From contig JAZRFM010000027.1 in NCBI GenBank assembly GCA_045661345.1, positions 146,890-210,889 of the forward strand: a stretch of 64,000 bases of DNA, given 5' to 3'. The DNA comes from RUG12461 sp045661345 (GTDB lineage: Bacteria > Bacillota > Clostridia > Lachnospirales > Lachnospiraceae). Below, in pieces: positions 8,154 to 17,219 of the stretch. Position numbers and translations under genes: made by a program. Within the stretch, counting starts at the first letter, position 1. Each line of letters begins with the position of its first letter. The notes under the pieces were generated by a model that worked only from the letters and a program-made list of their open reading frames with translations, did no database searches and was not told the origin of the DNA.

Positions 8154-9458
8154 TCAATTCAAAGGCCCTATTCTCTTCAGCAGTTCCCCCGCCAGATACA
8201 GGGAGCCGGCGCAAAATGCGAAGCCCCCGGGGGTTTTGCATTCCTTCAGTTTGCTGTATGCCTGCTCCATCTCCGGTTCCACGGCAATACGATCCGCCGG
8301 AACACCCGCTTCCGAAAAGGCACGCTGCATCTCATTTGCCGCACGGCACCTGCCACCGGGTACCTCCGTCAGGATCACCCGCTTCCAGGGGATTCTGGCA
8401 AGCTTTCGCGCGGAGGTCAGCAGATCCTTGTCCTCCATCTGCGAAAACAAAAGTACGTTCTCCTTCGCCCCCATTGACTGCACCGTTTTTACAAAGGCTT
8501 CGATGCCGTCCGCGTTGTGAGCGCCGTCGAGGATCACGCCCTCCTCCAGCTGCTGCATTCTGCCGGGCCAGACAGTGGACGCAAAGCTCTTTAAAATCTG
8601 CTCCCTCCTGTCTTTGCCGAGGGGAGGCAAAAGCTCTGCCGCACGAAAGGCCACCGCGCCGTTTACCGCCTGGTAAATCGCAGGAAAGGGCAGTGTGATC
8701 ATAACAGTATCATCATATAAGGATTTACAGGAAAAATCAACCGCATTTCCCCGAATCCGCGTATGTTTCACCGTTTGTTCATCAATTTCATACCGGGTCG
8801 CCTTCACCTCTTCGCAGCGTGTGATAATCTCGCGCCGTGCGGTCCGGTTCGTCCCGTCAAAGACCACTGTGCAGCCTTCCTTGATGATACCCGCCTTTTC
8901 CCGTGCGATGGAGGCGATATCGTTCCCGAGATACTGCATATGATCCATCCCGATGGATGTAATAATGACAAGTGCCGGATCCTCCAGGATATTGGTGGCG
9001 TCAAGCCGTCCGCCGAGTCCGGTCTCGATCACGGCGTAACGCACGTTTTCCTCTGCAAACACCAACATCCCGATGACAAACAAAAACGCAAAATAAGTCG
9101 GATGGGGATACCCCTCCGACTTCATCTCTTCCACGACTGCCAGAACCTCTGCAAAAGCCCGGCAAAACCGTTCCTTTGTGATGGTCTCATCATTGACCGC
9201 GATCCGTTCCGTGAGTTCGCAAAGATGTGGGGATGTAAACCGCCCGGTTTTCACCCCCGCATCCGTCAATGCATGAGAAAGCATGGCACAGACCGACCCT
9301 TTTCCGTTTGTGCCTGCGATATGCACACTTTTGAAGCGCTTCTGCGGATCATGAAGGCGTCTCAATAGCTCTGCCAAGTTCTCCCGCTCCCCCGCCTCTT
9401 TTTTCGTAAACTTCGGAATCTGCTCGATATACGAGACTGCCTCGTCGTAAGTCTTCAT
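8154..9458 (-). CDS. folC: Folylpolyglutamate synthase / dihydrofolate synthase
   Basis: Bifunctional ligase that adds glutamate to dihydropteroate and to folates; cytoplasmic, one-carbon metabolism. 434 residues, the usual length. The Mur-ligase P-loop GTNGKGS is at 49-55. The Mg-binding and folate regions (TSPHLCELTERI; IETGLGGRLDATN) and the C-terminal-domain motif LDGAHNADGIEAF are all present. ATG at 9456-9458, one base after the valS stop, so translation is probably coupled to valS. Confidence 0.95.
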   Translation of the reverse strand: MKTYDEAVSYIEQIPKFTKKEAGERENLAELLRRLHDPQKRFKSVHIAGTNGKGSVCAMLSHALTDAGVKTGRFTSPHLCELTERIAVNDETITKERFCRAFAEVLAVVEEMKSEGYPHPTYFAFLFVIGMLVFAEENVRYAVIETGLGGRLDATNILEDPALVIITSIGMDHMQYLGNDIASIAREKAGIIKEGCTVVFDGTNRTARREIITRCEEVKATRYEIDEQTVKHTRIRGNAVDFSCKSLYDDTVMITLPFPAIYQAVNGAVAFRAAELLPPLGKDRREQILKSFASTVWPGRMQQLEEGVILDGAHNADGIEAFVKTVQSMGAKENVLLFSQMEDKDLLTSARKLARIPWKRVILTEVPGGRCRAANEMQRAFSEAGVPADRIAVEPEMEQAYSKLKECKTPGGFAFCAGSLYLAGELLKRIGPLN

Positions 9459-9459
9459 C

Positions 9460-12111
9460 TCAGATCAGTTTTTGCAGCTGCTCCTCTACCTTTGCCATCA
9501 TCTCTTCATACTGTGACAGCTTCGCCTTCTCTTCCTCGATCTTCTCTGCCGGTGCCTTGGACAGGAACTTTTCGTTTTTCAGCATCCCGTTGGAGCGCGC
9601 AAGCTCCCTGGTCAGGCGCTCCTTCTCCTTCTGCAGACGCTCGATTTCCTTCTTTTCGTCCACCAGCTCCTTCATCGGAATATGGAGTACCGCGTCACGA
9701 ATGACCACGGAAACCGCATCCGCCGGAACTCCCTCCGGGCTTTCCGCGATCTCGATATCCGACGCGTACGAAAGACGCAGATAAGCCTCCTTCCCCTTTG
9801 CAAAGGCTTCCCGTACCTCCTGCTTCTCCGCCACGATGATCATGTGGGAACGCTTCTGGGGCGGGACGTTGCGCTCGTTACGCAGCACACGCACCGCTTT
9901 TACCAGTTCCTTCGCATAGGAAAGGATCCGTTCGTCCTCCGGGAAGCTCCAGTCTCTGCGGTATTCCGGGAAGCTTGCGATCATGATGGAAGGCTCCCCC
10001 GGGTTCAGCGTGCAGTAAATTTCCTCCGTGATAAAGGGCATAAAGGGATGCAGCAGCTTCAAGGCCTGTGTCAACACAGTCTTCAGGGTCCAGAGTGCCG
10101 CGTTACCGGATGCCGGGTCTGCTTTGCGCTGATCCGGCGCCGTACGGGTCTTTGCGATCTCGATGTACCAGTCGCAGAACTCCTCCCAGATAAAATCGTA
10201 CACCTTCTGTACCGCCACGCCGAGCTCAAATTTTTCCATATTGACGGTCATCTCACGGGTCAGGGTATTGACCGCCGAGAGGATCCACTTATCCGCAGGG
10301 CGTAGATCCCCTGCCGCCGGCTCCGTCACCGTCTCCTCCCCGAGATTCATCATGATAAACCGGGAGGCGTTCCATACCTTGTTCGCAAAATTGCGGGAAG
10401 CCTCCACCCGTTCCCAGTAGAACCGCATATCGTTGCCGGGGGCATTGCCGGCCACCAGCGTCAGCCGCAGCGCATCCGCGCCGTACTTGTCGATCACCTC
10501 CAGAGGATCTATGCCGTTGCCGAGAGACTTGCTCATCTTTCTCCCCTGGTCGTCACGCACAAGCCCGTGAAACAGCACCGTGGAAAAAGGCGCCCTGCCC
10601 ATATGCTCGTATCCGGAAAAGATCATACGGATGACCCAGAAGAAAATGATGTCATAGCCCGTCACCAGCACATCGTTGGGATAAAAGGTCTTCAGATCCT
10701 CCGTGTCCTCAGGCCACCCCATGGTGGAAAAGGGCCAGAGCGCCGAAGAAAACCAGGTGTCCAGCGTGTCCGGATCCTGTGTAAAATGCGTACCGCCACA
10801 TTTCGGGCAGACGGAGGGCGTGCTCTTTGCGACCACGATCTCCCCGCAGTCATCGCAATAATACGCCGGAATCCGGTGCCCCCACCAGAGCTGCCGGCTG
10901 ATACACCAATCGCGGATATTATCCGTCCAGTTGAAATAGGATTTTTCCATCCGTTTCGGGAGAAGGGTCACCTCGCCGTTTCTGACCCCTTCTGCGGCCG
11001 GCTTGATCAGCTCGTCCATCTTCACGAACCACTGCGCCTTGACCATGGGCTCCACCGTTGTCCCGCAGCGGTCGTGGGTGCCCACGTTGTGCTTGTGGGG
11101 CACGGTCTTTACAAGCAGTCCCTGCTCCTTCAGGTCAGCAAGCAATGCTCTCCGGCATTCGTAACGATCCATGCCGGCGTACTTTCCGGCTTTTTCATTC
11201 ATCGTCGCATCGTCGTTGATGACCACGACTTCTTCCAGGTGGTGACGTTTGCCCACCTCAAAGTCGTTCGGGTCATGTGCAGGGGTGATCTTTACACACC
11301 CTGTCCCGAATTCCGGATCCACGTAGGAGTCCGCGATGACGGGGATCTCACGATCCGTGCAGGGGAGCTTTAAGGTCTTGCCGATGATGTCGCGATAGCG
11401 CTCATCTTCGGGATTCACCGCCACTGCCGTATCCCCGAACAGCGTCTCCGGCCGGGTGGTGGCGATCTCCACGAAGCGTCCCTCTTCGCCGGCTACCGGA
11501 TAATTGATATGCCAGAAAAATCCGTCCTGTTCCTCGTATTCCACCTCCGCATCGGAAATGCTGGTGCCGCAGACCGGACACCAGTTTACGATCCGGGAAC
11601 CCTTGTAGATTTTTTTGTCCTCATACAGCTTGCAGAAAACCGTAAGCACCGCTTCGGAGCATCCCTTGTCCATGGTGAAGCGCTCTCTGCTCCAGTCCGC
11701 GGAAGACCCCATCTTTTTCAGCTGCTTGATGATGCGGGAGCCGTACTCCGCCTTCCATTCCCAGCATTTTTTTAAAAATCCCTCCCGTCCGAGAGATTCT
11801 TTTTCGATCCCCTGCTCCTTCAATGACTCAATAACCTTGACCTCCGTCGAGATCGCCGCGTGATCCGTGCCCGGCTGCCACAGCGTCCGGTATCCCTTCA
11901 TCCGTTTGTAACGGATCAGGATGTCCTGCAGGGTGTTGTCCAGGGCATGTCCCATATGCAGCTGTCCCGTGATATTCGGGGGCGGCATCACAATCGTAAA
12001 GGGTTTTTTGCTCCTGTCCGGATCCGGCTTAAAATAGCCGTTTTTCTCCCATTTTTCATACAGACGATCCTCAATTCCCTTCGGATCATAGGTTTTTGCA
12101 AGCTCTTTCAT
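9460..12111 (-). CDS. valS: Valyl-tRNA synthetase
   Basis: Class I aminoacyl-tRNA synthetase charging tRNA-Val. 883 residues from the chosen start, the family's normal size. The HIGH-type motif is HMGH (52-55) within PPPNITGQLHMGHAL, and KMSKS is at 525-529. The editing domain (GDTAVAVNPED), a CxxC pair in the zinc-like region (CDDCGE, CPKCGG) and a C-terminal coiled-coil arm (KKEIERLQKEKERLTREL) are visible. The ATG at 12109-12111 is chosen over far-upstream starts because it gives the canonical N-terminus and follows AAAGGAAAGG. No T-box sequence is seen upstream, unlike many Firmicute valS genes. Confidence 0.97.
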   Translation of the reverse strand: MKELAKTYDPKGIEDRLYEKWEKNGYFKPDPDRSKKPFTIVMPPPNITGQLHMGHALDNTLQDILIRYKRMKGYRTLWQPGTDHAAISTEVKVIESLKEQGIEKESLGREGFLKKCWEWKAEYGSRIIKQLKKMGSSADWSRERFTMDKGCSEAVLTVFCKLYEDKKIYKGSRIVNWCPVCGTSISDAEVEYEEQDGFFWHINYPVAGEEGRFVEIATTRPETLFGDTAVAVNPEDERYRDIIGKTLKLPCTDREIPVIADSYVDPEFGTGCVKITPAHDPNDFEVGKRHHLEEVVVINDDATMNEKAGKYAGMDRYECRRALLADLKEQGLLVKTVPHKHNVGTHDRCGTTVEPMVKAQWFVKMDELIKPAAEGVRNGEVTLLPKRMEKSYFNWTDNIRDWCISRQLWWGHRIPAYYCDDCGEIVVAKSTPSVCPKCGGTHFTQDPDTLDTWFSSALWPFSTMGWPEDTEDLKTFYPNDVLVTGYDIIFFWVIRMIFSGYEHMGRAPFSTVLFHGLVRDDQGRKMSKSLGNGIDPLEVIDKYGADALRLTLVAGNAPGNDMRFYWERVEASRNFANKVWNASRFIMMNLGEETVTEPAAGDLRPADKWILSAVNTLTREMTVNMEKFELGVAVQKVYDFIWEEFCDWYIEIAKTRTAPDQRKADPASGNAALWTLKTVLTQALKLLHPFMPFITEEIYCTLNPGEPSIMIASFPEYRRDWSFPEDERILSYAKELVKAVRVLRNERNVPPQKRSHMIIVAEKQEVREAFAKGKEAYLRLSYASDIEIAESPEGVPADAVSVVIRDAVLHIPMKELVDEKKEIERLQKEKERLTRELARSNGMLKNEKFLSKAPAEKIEEEKAKLSQYEEMMAKVEEQLQKLI

Positions 12112-12141
12112 GTTCCTAACCTTTCCTTTTTCAAAAATGTC

Positions 12142-12184
12142 AAAAAAGAAATGCCCCCTATGCCTGCTGGCATAAAGGGCATTG
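12142..12184 (-). terminator. Intrinsic terminator between the small membrane protein and valS
   Basis: On the minus strand, AATGCCCTTTATGCC / GGCATAGGGGGCATT forms a 15-bp stem with loop AGCA, followed by TCTTTTTT. It ends the small membrane-protein transcript. Since it leaves only about 30 bp before valS, valS either depends on readthrough or the hairpin acts as an attenuator. Confidence 0.85.
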
Positions 12185-12202
12185 ATCATTCTCAGACGCC
12201 GG

Positions 12203-12355
12203 TTAAAGCGTGCCCTCTTCCTCTGCTTCCGTATCCTCTTCATCCACGATGGCCGAAGTCGCACCCGAGACGATGACCACAACGGCAGCCACCGCCGCAA
12301 TAATCACCAGCAGAATCAAAGCAAAGAAAACGATTAAAAAACCTTCAGGTGTCAT
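12203..12355 (-). CDS. Small single-pass membrane protein (50 aa)
   Basis: 50 residues: a short N-terminus (MTPEG), a hydrophobic helix of about 25 residues rich in Ile, Leu, Val and Ala, then an acidic tail (DEEDTEAEEEG). No family recognised. The ATG at 12353-12355 is preferred because GGGGGG lies 7 bp upstream and because the longer alternative would extend into the 5' leader. It has its own near-consensus promoter (12419-12447) and terminator, so it is a discrete transcription unit beside an ATP-grasp ligase gene. The architecture recalls small regulatory membrane peptides, but the role is unknown. Confidence 0.6.
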   Translation of the reverse strand: MTPEGFLIVFFALILLVIIAAVAAVVVIVSGATSAIVDEEDTEAEEEGTL

Positions 12356-12418
12356 CACGCTACCCCCCGTAGTTTTTGAACTGTTTTGTAAACGAAATAC
12401 CTCTCGCCACACCTTGGG

Positions 12419-12447
12419 ATTATATCACATCCCAATCGTAAACACAA
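12419..12447 (-). promoter_or_regulatory. Promoter of the 50-aa membrane protein gene
   Basis: TTGTGT (12442-12447) and TATAAT (12419-12424) with a 17-bp spacer on the minus strand. It gives a 5' leader of roughly 55-60 nt before the ATG. Confidence 0.7.
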
Positions 12448-12462
12448 GGCAACTTTCCCACA

Positions 12463-14139
12463 TCAGCGCTTTCTCGCGAGGAAGACCTTTCCGGTGTTTG
12501 GATTCGGCGCCTCGATGAGATACCCCACCGCCTCGCAAAGGATCTCAAAGGACTCCATGCCGCTGGAAAAATGCCAGTACGTCCGCTCCGGAACCACAAG
12601 CAGCCCGTTCTCCCGCACTTTATCCGCCAGTGCATAAAAGGCGTCCGTCATTTCCTCGTAATCCTCATTTTCCCGAAAGACCAGATCCAGCACACCGGTC
12701 TGATAGCCTCCCTGTACTTTCTCCACCGTATCCATATCGACGACGGTGACCCCCTGAAGGGTATCGATCTCATTGGAAAGGAGCAATACCGATCCCACCG
12801 GCTTCAGGGCGCTCAGCACCTTCTGCACATCGTCAAGCTTTTCGGGCTGCTCGGAAGCGCTTTTTCTTTTCTCCGAGAAGAGCATGGGAAAGGCCAGCTC
12901 CTCCGCACGCTCCAGGAAATTCCGGTCACGGTAGAGCTGCGCTTCGTCCTTATTCACAAGGTAAATGACCCCCGCTGCCGTATCCAGATCCACTGTTCTG
13001 GCGAGACGATCACCCACGGCCTTGCCGAGGCTCGCCTTGCAGAAGCTTTTCTGACGGCGGATCAGAGACAGCGCCGGAGAAGAAATCACCTCCTGTTCCT
13101 TCGCGGTGATGAGATGCTTCTTCAGCCCCTTGGCCAGGGGCCGGAAAGGATCGTTCACATGCTCCAGAAAGGCTTCCGGATGGAGATAGGCATCCAGACA
13201 CAGATCCGTCTCATGATGTCCCCAGATCTGATCCAGAAATTCCGCCGCCATGTTGCTGCCCATGGGACGGCAGTTGATCTCGATCAGCACCGGTCCCTCT
13301 TTGTCTATCATAAATTCACTGTGGACGTTGCCGAATTCCACGCCCAGCGCATCCAGCACGGCGTAAGCGTAATTGATGAGGGCGGTGGATCCCGTCTCCG
13401 GCCGGTTTAAGGTCTCCGTGTAATTGTAGACCATGCCGCCGCCTTCCACTTTTTTCTTGGAATGCTTCCACAGGGCGGAAAGCTTGTGCCTGCCGGCGTA
13501 GGATACGGTATTCACGATATATTCCGTCCCGACAATGCATTCCTGCAAAAGCATGCCTTCCTCTTCACCGCCCATGTAATTGCCGCTGGCAAAGACCTCC
13601 TCATAAGCCTCTTTCAGCTCTTTTTCGCTGTCGCAGATCCGCACATCCACTGAGCTTGCACCGCGGTACGGCTTTAGTACGCATCCCGTAAATCCCTGGG
13701 TACGGTAATATTCCAGTGCCTCCTCCAGGTTATGTACGATCTTTCCGCGAATGCCCCTGACCCCGTGATCGATCAGGGTCTGATGCATGAGAAATTTATT
13801 GGTCAGCTGCGGAATCTTCGCATACGGATTCCCGGGAAGCCACAGGTCATCCGCGAGATGCGCGGCAAGCTCGATCCCCAGATCCGCGCCCGGCAGCACA
13901 AATTTCGGTCTCAGCTCCCGTACCAGCCGGAAGGTCTCCTCATAGGTTTCGCACTCCACATAAAAATCCGCCACATCCCTGTAACGATGCTCGATGGGAC
14001 TGCGCACCTCCTCCATCACTTCAAAGAGCATATCGCTCCTCTTTGACCAGATTGCCACGGGATGAAATCCCCGCTGCAGAACATCCTCCAGAAAATTGAC
14101 GCCCGTTGAAAACGGATCCACGATCACGATGTTTTCCAT
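12463..14139 (-). CDS. ATP-grasp carboxylate ligase-like protein
   Basis: 558 residues. ATP-grasp enzymes join a carboxylate to an amine or thiol through an acyl-phosphate. A preATP-grasp Rossmann-like domain (1-100, starting IVIVDPFSTG) precedes the ATP-grasp core (about 110-300), with the ATP-lysine segment GCVLKPYRGASS and Mg-ligand motif VLIEINCRPMGS. A C-terminal region of about 200 residues has the look of a methyltransferase-like or accessory Rossmann fold without clear catalytic motifs. Substrate unknown; dipeptide or peptide ligation is plausible from the family. ATG at 14139 follows CAGGAG at long spacing. A possible promoter lies just upstream, and the 50-aa membrane protein gene follows downstream. 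Confidence 0.82.
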   Translation of the reverse strand: MENIVIVDPFSTGVNFLEDVLQRGFHPVAIWSKRSDMLFEVMEEVRSPIEHRYRDVADFYVECETYEETFRLVRELRPKFVLPGADLGIELAAHLADDLWLPGNPYAKIPQLTNKFLMHQTLIDHGVRGIRGKIVHNLEEALEYYRTQGFTGCVLKPYRGASSVDVRICDSEKELKEAYEEVFASGNYMGGEEEGMLLQECIVGTEYIVNTVSYAGRHKLSALWKHSKKKVEGGGMVYNYTETLNRPETGSTALINYAYAVLDALGVEFGNVHSEFMIDKEGPVLIEINCRPMGSNMAAEFLDQIWGHHETDLCLDAYLHPEAFLEHVNDPFRPLAKGLKKHLITAKEQEVISSPALSLIRRQKSFCKASLGKAVGDRLARTVDLDTAAGVIYLVNKDEAQLYRDRNFLERAEELAFPMLFSEKRKSASEQPEKLDDVQKVLSALKPVGSVLLLSNEIDTLQGVTVVDMDTVEKVQGGYQTGVLDLVFRENEDYEEMTDAFYALADKVRENGLLVVPERTYWHFSSGMESFEILCEAVGYLIEAPNPNTGKVFLARKR

Positions 14140-14187
14140 ACTTATTCACGCTCCTGTATTCAGTCAAAAAAACCGTATTGTTTTTTT

Positions 14188-14196
14188 ATTATAACA
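14188..14196 (-). promoter_or_regulatory. Extended -10 promoter of the ATP-grasp gene
   Basis: TGTTATAAT on the minus strand, an extended -10 element, about 50 bp before the ATP-grasp ATG. The -35 is poor, so this is tentative. Confidence 0.45.
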
Positions 14197-14205
14197 CCAA
14201 TCCGC

Positions 14206-15303
14206 TCAATGGAACTTTTTTTTCTCACGGCGGTGGACACAAAAATGAAACAGCTTTTCCAGCGGAAAGGTGATGAGGTTATCAAACACGAGGGTAAAGA
14301 GAAGAGAGAGCAAAAAGACCCCGGCAATGGAGCGGATCGTACCGGAGACCGTTCCGTTGCTTGTGCCCTGGTGCACACTCCACCAGCTGATGATGTAGCC
14401 GTGAATGAGATAGATCCCGAAGGTATAGCGGGAAAGCCGTTTCATCACTACATTCCACCAGCGGAAACGGGTCAGGGGCTTTTCCAGCAGCATCACGAGG
14501 GCAAATGCGCCGCAGACCGTAAAGATCATATGGGGCGCCAGATCATAGTAATTGGCGATCCTTCCCGTGAAGCCCGGGAACAATACCTTTGCCAGAAAAG
14601 CCCCCGCGAAAAAGACGGCACCGAACACGGCAATCCCCCGGTAATGACGTTTGCTGAACTCCTGCATCAGCATATAGCCGAAGATGGGATAGATGATCCA
14701 GAAAGCAAAATAATTGGAAATATAGAACCCCTGTCCGAAGGCCGTCAGATAATCGGTGCAGCTCATCATCACGAGAATCACGGCGGCCAGCGCCTTTAAA
14801 TACCCGTCGCTCATGGCATTCAGCCCCTTTTTCACAAAAGGCATGACAAGGTAGATGCCGACGATCTCATACAGAAACCAGGTATGGAAATACTGGGGGC
14901 CTGCCAGATTCCAGGAGATCGCAGAGGGCATCAGACCGACAAAAGCCGCTGCACTCTGCGCCGTGGGGAGCTCTAAGATGGGATGTCCCAGATTGATCCA
15001 GCAGGAATAGTAGAAGGCATAGATGATCATGGGAATCCCGATTTTTTCAAAACGGTTCAGGTAGAAGGCGCCGATCTTCAGCTCCCTTTCGGAGGTAAGA
15101 ATCAGCACGCCGCTGAGGAGAAAAAACATGGGAAGGGAAATCCTGAAACACTGTTCAAAAAAGAGACCCAGCGTATCCGTCCGATCCCCTGTCACATGCA
15201 GCCCGATGATCCCGATGCAGGAGATCACGCGCAGGAAGTCAAAGATTGAACGGTGTCCCTCCGGGATGCCGATATATTTTTGCCACAATGCCCTTCCGCT
15301 CAA
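14206..15303 (-). CDS. Acyltransferase-3 family membrane protein
   Basis: 365 residues, about ten membrane helices, no extracellular SGNH domain. The N-terminus IFDFLRVISCIGIIGLHV carries the conserved catalytic-type His of the acyltransferase-3 (OafB/OatA transmembrane) family, which moves acetyl or other acyl groups onto surface glycans. The start is TTG at 15301-15303: it overlaps the upstream glycosyltransferase stop in a TTGA arrangement, has GGGGGAG about 9 bp upstream, and gives the N-terminus. Co-transcribed and probably translationally coupled with the glycosyltransferase genes, so the substrate is likely their glycan product. Confidence 0.85.
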   Translation of the reverse strand: MSGRALWQKYIGIPEGHRSIFDFLRVISCIGIIGLHVTGDRTDTLGLFFEQCFRISLPMFFLLSGVLILTSERELKIGAFYLNRFEKIGIPMIIYAFYYSCWINLGHPILELPTAQSAAAFVGLMPSAISWNLAGPQYFHTWFLYEIVGIYLVMPFVKKGLNAMSDGYLKALAAVILVMMSCTDYLTAFGQGFYISNYFAFWIIYPIFGYMLMQEFSKRHYRGIAVFGAVFFAGAFLAKVLFPGFTGRIANYYDLAPHMIFTVCGAFALVMLLEKPLTRFRWWNVVMKRLSRYTFGIYLIHGYIISWWSVHQGTSNGTVSGTIRSIAGVFLLSLLFTLVFDNLITFPLEKLFHFCVHRREKKKFH

Positions 15304-17201
15304 CTGTGGTATCTCCCCCGGTTGTCCTCGGCCAGCTCCAGCGAATAGTTCGCGTAATGCAGGGTTTGATTCACATTATAGTAAGGATCCCCCCGGTCGA
15401 TCTCTTCCTGCCATTTTCTCTGGAAATAGGCAATTTCCTGATTGAAGCGGTCCTGCTTCTCCTTCGTCTCCTCCTCAGATCCTCTAGACTTGGATTCATA
15501 ATGGAACAGCTTCGCATAGGGATTAAACAGGATCTTGTAGCCTGCCTGCCGGATCTTCAGGCAAAGATCCACATCATTGAGCGCCACGGCAAGCTCCTCA
15601 TCAAAGCCGCCCGCCGCTTCAAAGGCTTTGCGCCGCAGCATGAGACAGGCCGCCGTACAGCCGCTCATTTCCCGCGCCGTCACGGAATAGGGGAAGTATT
15701 TTTCGTCACGGTCTGTCAGGCTCCAGAGCGCGTTTGCGGCAAAACCGCCGATTTTGTAGACCACGCCCCCGTGCTGAATCGTCCCGTCCTCATAATAAAG
15801 CATGGCTCCGCTGGCACCGAAGCCCGGCAGCAAAGCGCCGGATACAAGCTCTTCTATCGTCTCCCCCGTCCGGATCCGGGTATCGTTATTCAGAAGCAGC
15901 AGGAGCTCTCCTTTCGCATACTGCGCGCCGAGGTTATTGATGGCGGAAAACTGGAATCCCCCCCGGTAGGTCACGATGGAAATCCGGTGGGTCTGACCCT
16001 TTGCATCCTTGATCTTCCCCTCCACAGGCTGACCTGCGTCATAGGGAACCCCGGTGCACGCTTCATAGAACGCAAAGGTTTCCGGTTCCGTACTGTTATT
16101 CTCGATGATGATCAACTCATAGGCCGGATAGTCGTTGGTTTCCAGAAACGAATCGATACATCTTTTCAGATCATCGATATGATCCTTACTGGGGATCAAC
16201 ACGGATACCAGCGGCTTCGGCTCCCTGACCCGGTATTTCACGTGGAAAAACCCCGGGACGTCCGACATCTCAACGGTGCCCTCCTGCCCCGTCCGGATCA
16301 GATGTTTTTTGATACAGACAGCCTGTTCGGCAGACAGCAGCCGGTAAAAGCCCGGGAAATGCCTGCCGGTCACGCGGGTCACCAGGGGCTTTGGAATATG
16401 ACGGATACTGCGGGGATGCACACACCCGATATCATCCGGCGTCTGTATTTTTCCTTCTCCTGCCTGCAGATATTCCGTCAGAAAAAGCAGCGCCTCATAC
16501 CACCCGTTTCCGAGAAGCTCCAGATCCTCCGGCAGTTCCTCCTCTTCCATGATGCGGGTGCAGAGGTCTTTTTTCACCGCAAACACCGGACCGATGTATT
16601 GGAAGGAGGTGAGAAGCTCCGGCGCGATATCCGGCTTGAAATACGGACGCATCCTGATCTTCCCGTCCGGGGTGCCATAGTCCTCATCCGTATAGATCAC
16701 TTCCGCCTCGGGATACTCATTAAAAGCCCTGACATATTCGTAAAAAAGCTCCGGGGAAAGGATCGTATCCGCCTGTGCAAAGACGATCACCTCTCCCTTG
16801 CATTTCCGCAGCTCCGCCTCCAGGGAGTTTCCGTCTCCCTTTTTCAGCTCCCGGATCGCACCGATTGCCGGATAGGACTGTTTTTTGAGGGTGCGCAAAA
16901 GATCCTTCGCATTCCCTTCCAGGGTCATGGTGACGGTATCGCATCCCGCCAGAAGCCCCTTTGTCTCATCGATCACGACATCGATGGTGGGATAAAAAGG
17001 AAAGGTCTCCTTTTTCTGCGCTTCCAGCTCCGCCGGGCCCGCCATCCGTTTCCGCAGCCAGTTCTTATATTCGCTCTCCTCCGGCACCTTGATTCCCAGC
17101 TTTTTCAGGGCACGGTTTTTGGTATACTCCCAGCCGTACTCCCTGAAATAGTATTTCGCTTTTTGAAACAGATTCATATTCACGGTGTCAAAATCGTTCA
17201 T
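15300..17201 (-). CDS. Two-domain family 2 glycosyltransferase
   Basis: 633 residues, cytoplasmic face. The C-terminal GT2 domain (about 335-570) has LVSVLIPSKD, IIIENNST and the metal-binding LLLLNNDTR, plus GGFDEELAVALNDVDLCLKI. The N-terminal half (about 90-290) also looks GT2-derived (VIYTDEDYG, PYFKPDIAPELL), but its acceptor/metal site reads FAQADT instead of MDHDD, and its first nucleotide-binding strand is atypical. It may be reduced or specialised. It lies 18 bp downstream of another large GT2 gene and overlaps the acyltransferase gene. The sugar transferred cannot be inferred. Confidence 0.88.
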   Translation of the reverse strand: MNDFDTVNMNLFQKAKYYFREYGWEYTKNRALKKLGIKVPEESEYKNWLRKRMAGPAELEAQKKETFPFYPTIDVVIDETKGLLAGCDTVTMTLEGNAKDLLRTLKKQSYPAIGAIRELKKGDGNSLEAELRKCKGEVIVFAQADTILSPELFYEYVRAFNEYPEAEVIYTDEDYGTPDGKIRMRPYFKPDIAPELLTSFQYIGPVFAVKKDLCTRIMEEEELPEDLELLGNGWYEALLFLTEYLQAGEGKIQTPDDIGCVHPRSIRHIPKPLVTRVTGRHFPGFYRLLSAEQAVCIKKHLIRTGQEGTVEMSDVPGFFHVKYRVREPKPLVSVLIPSKDHIDDLKRCIDSFLETNDYPAYELIIIENNSTEPETFAFYEACTGVPYDAGQPVEGKIKDAKGQTHRISIVTYRGGFQFSAINNLGAQYAKGELLLLLNNDTRIRTGETIEELVSGALLPGFGASGAMLYYEDGTIQHGGVVYKIGGFAANALWSLTDRDEKYFPYSVTAREMSGCTAACLMLRRKAFEAAGGFDEELAVALNDVDLCLKIRQAGYKILFNPYAKLFHYESKSRGSEEETKEKQDRFNQEIAYFQRKWQEEIDRGDPYYNVNQTLHYANYSLELAEDNRGRYHS

Positions 17202-17219
17202 CCAACTCTCTCCCGTTTT

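Noticed and set aside
12111..12462. T-box leader upstream of valS
   Set aside because: No T-box core sequence and no specifier-stem arrangement; only a plain terminator and a small gene are there.
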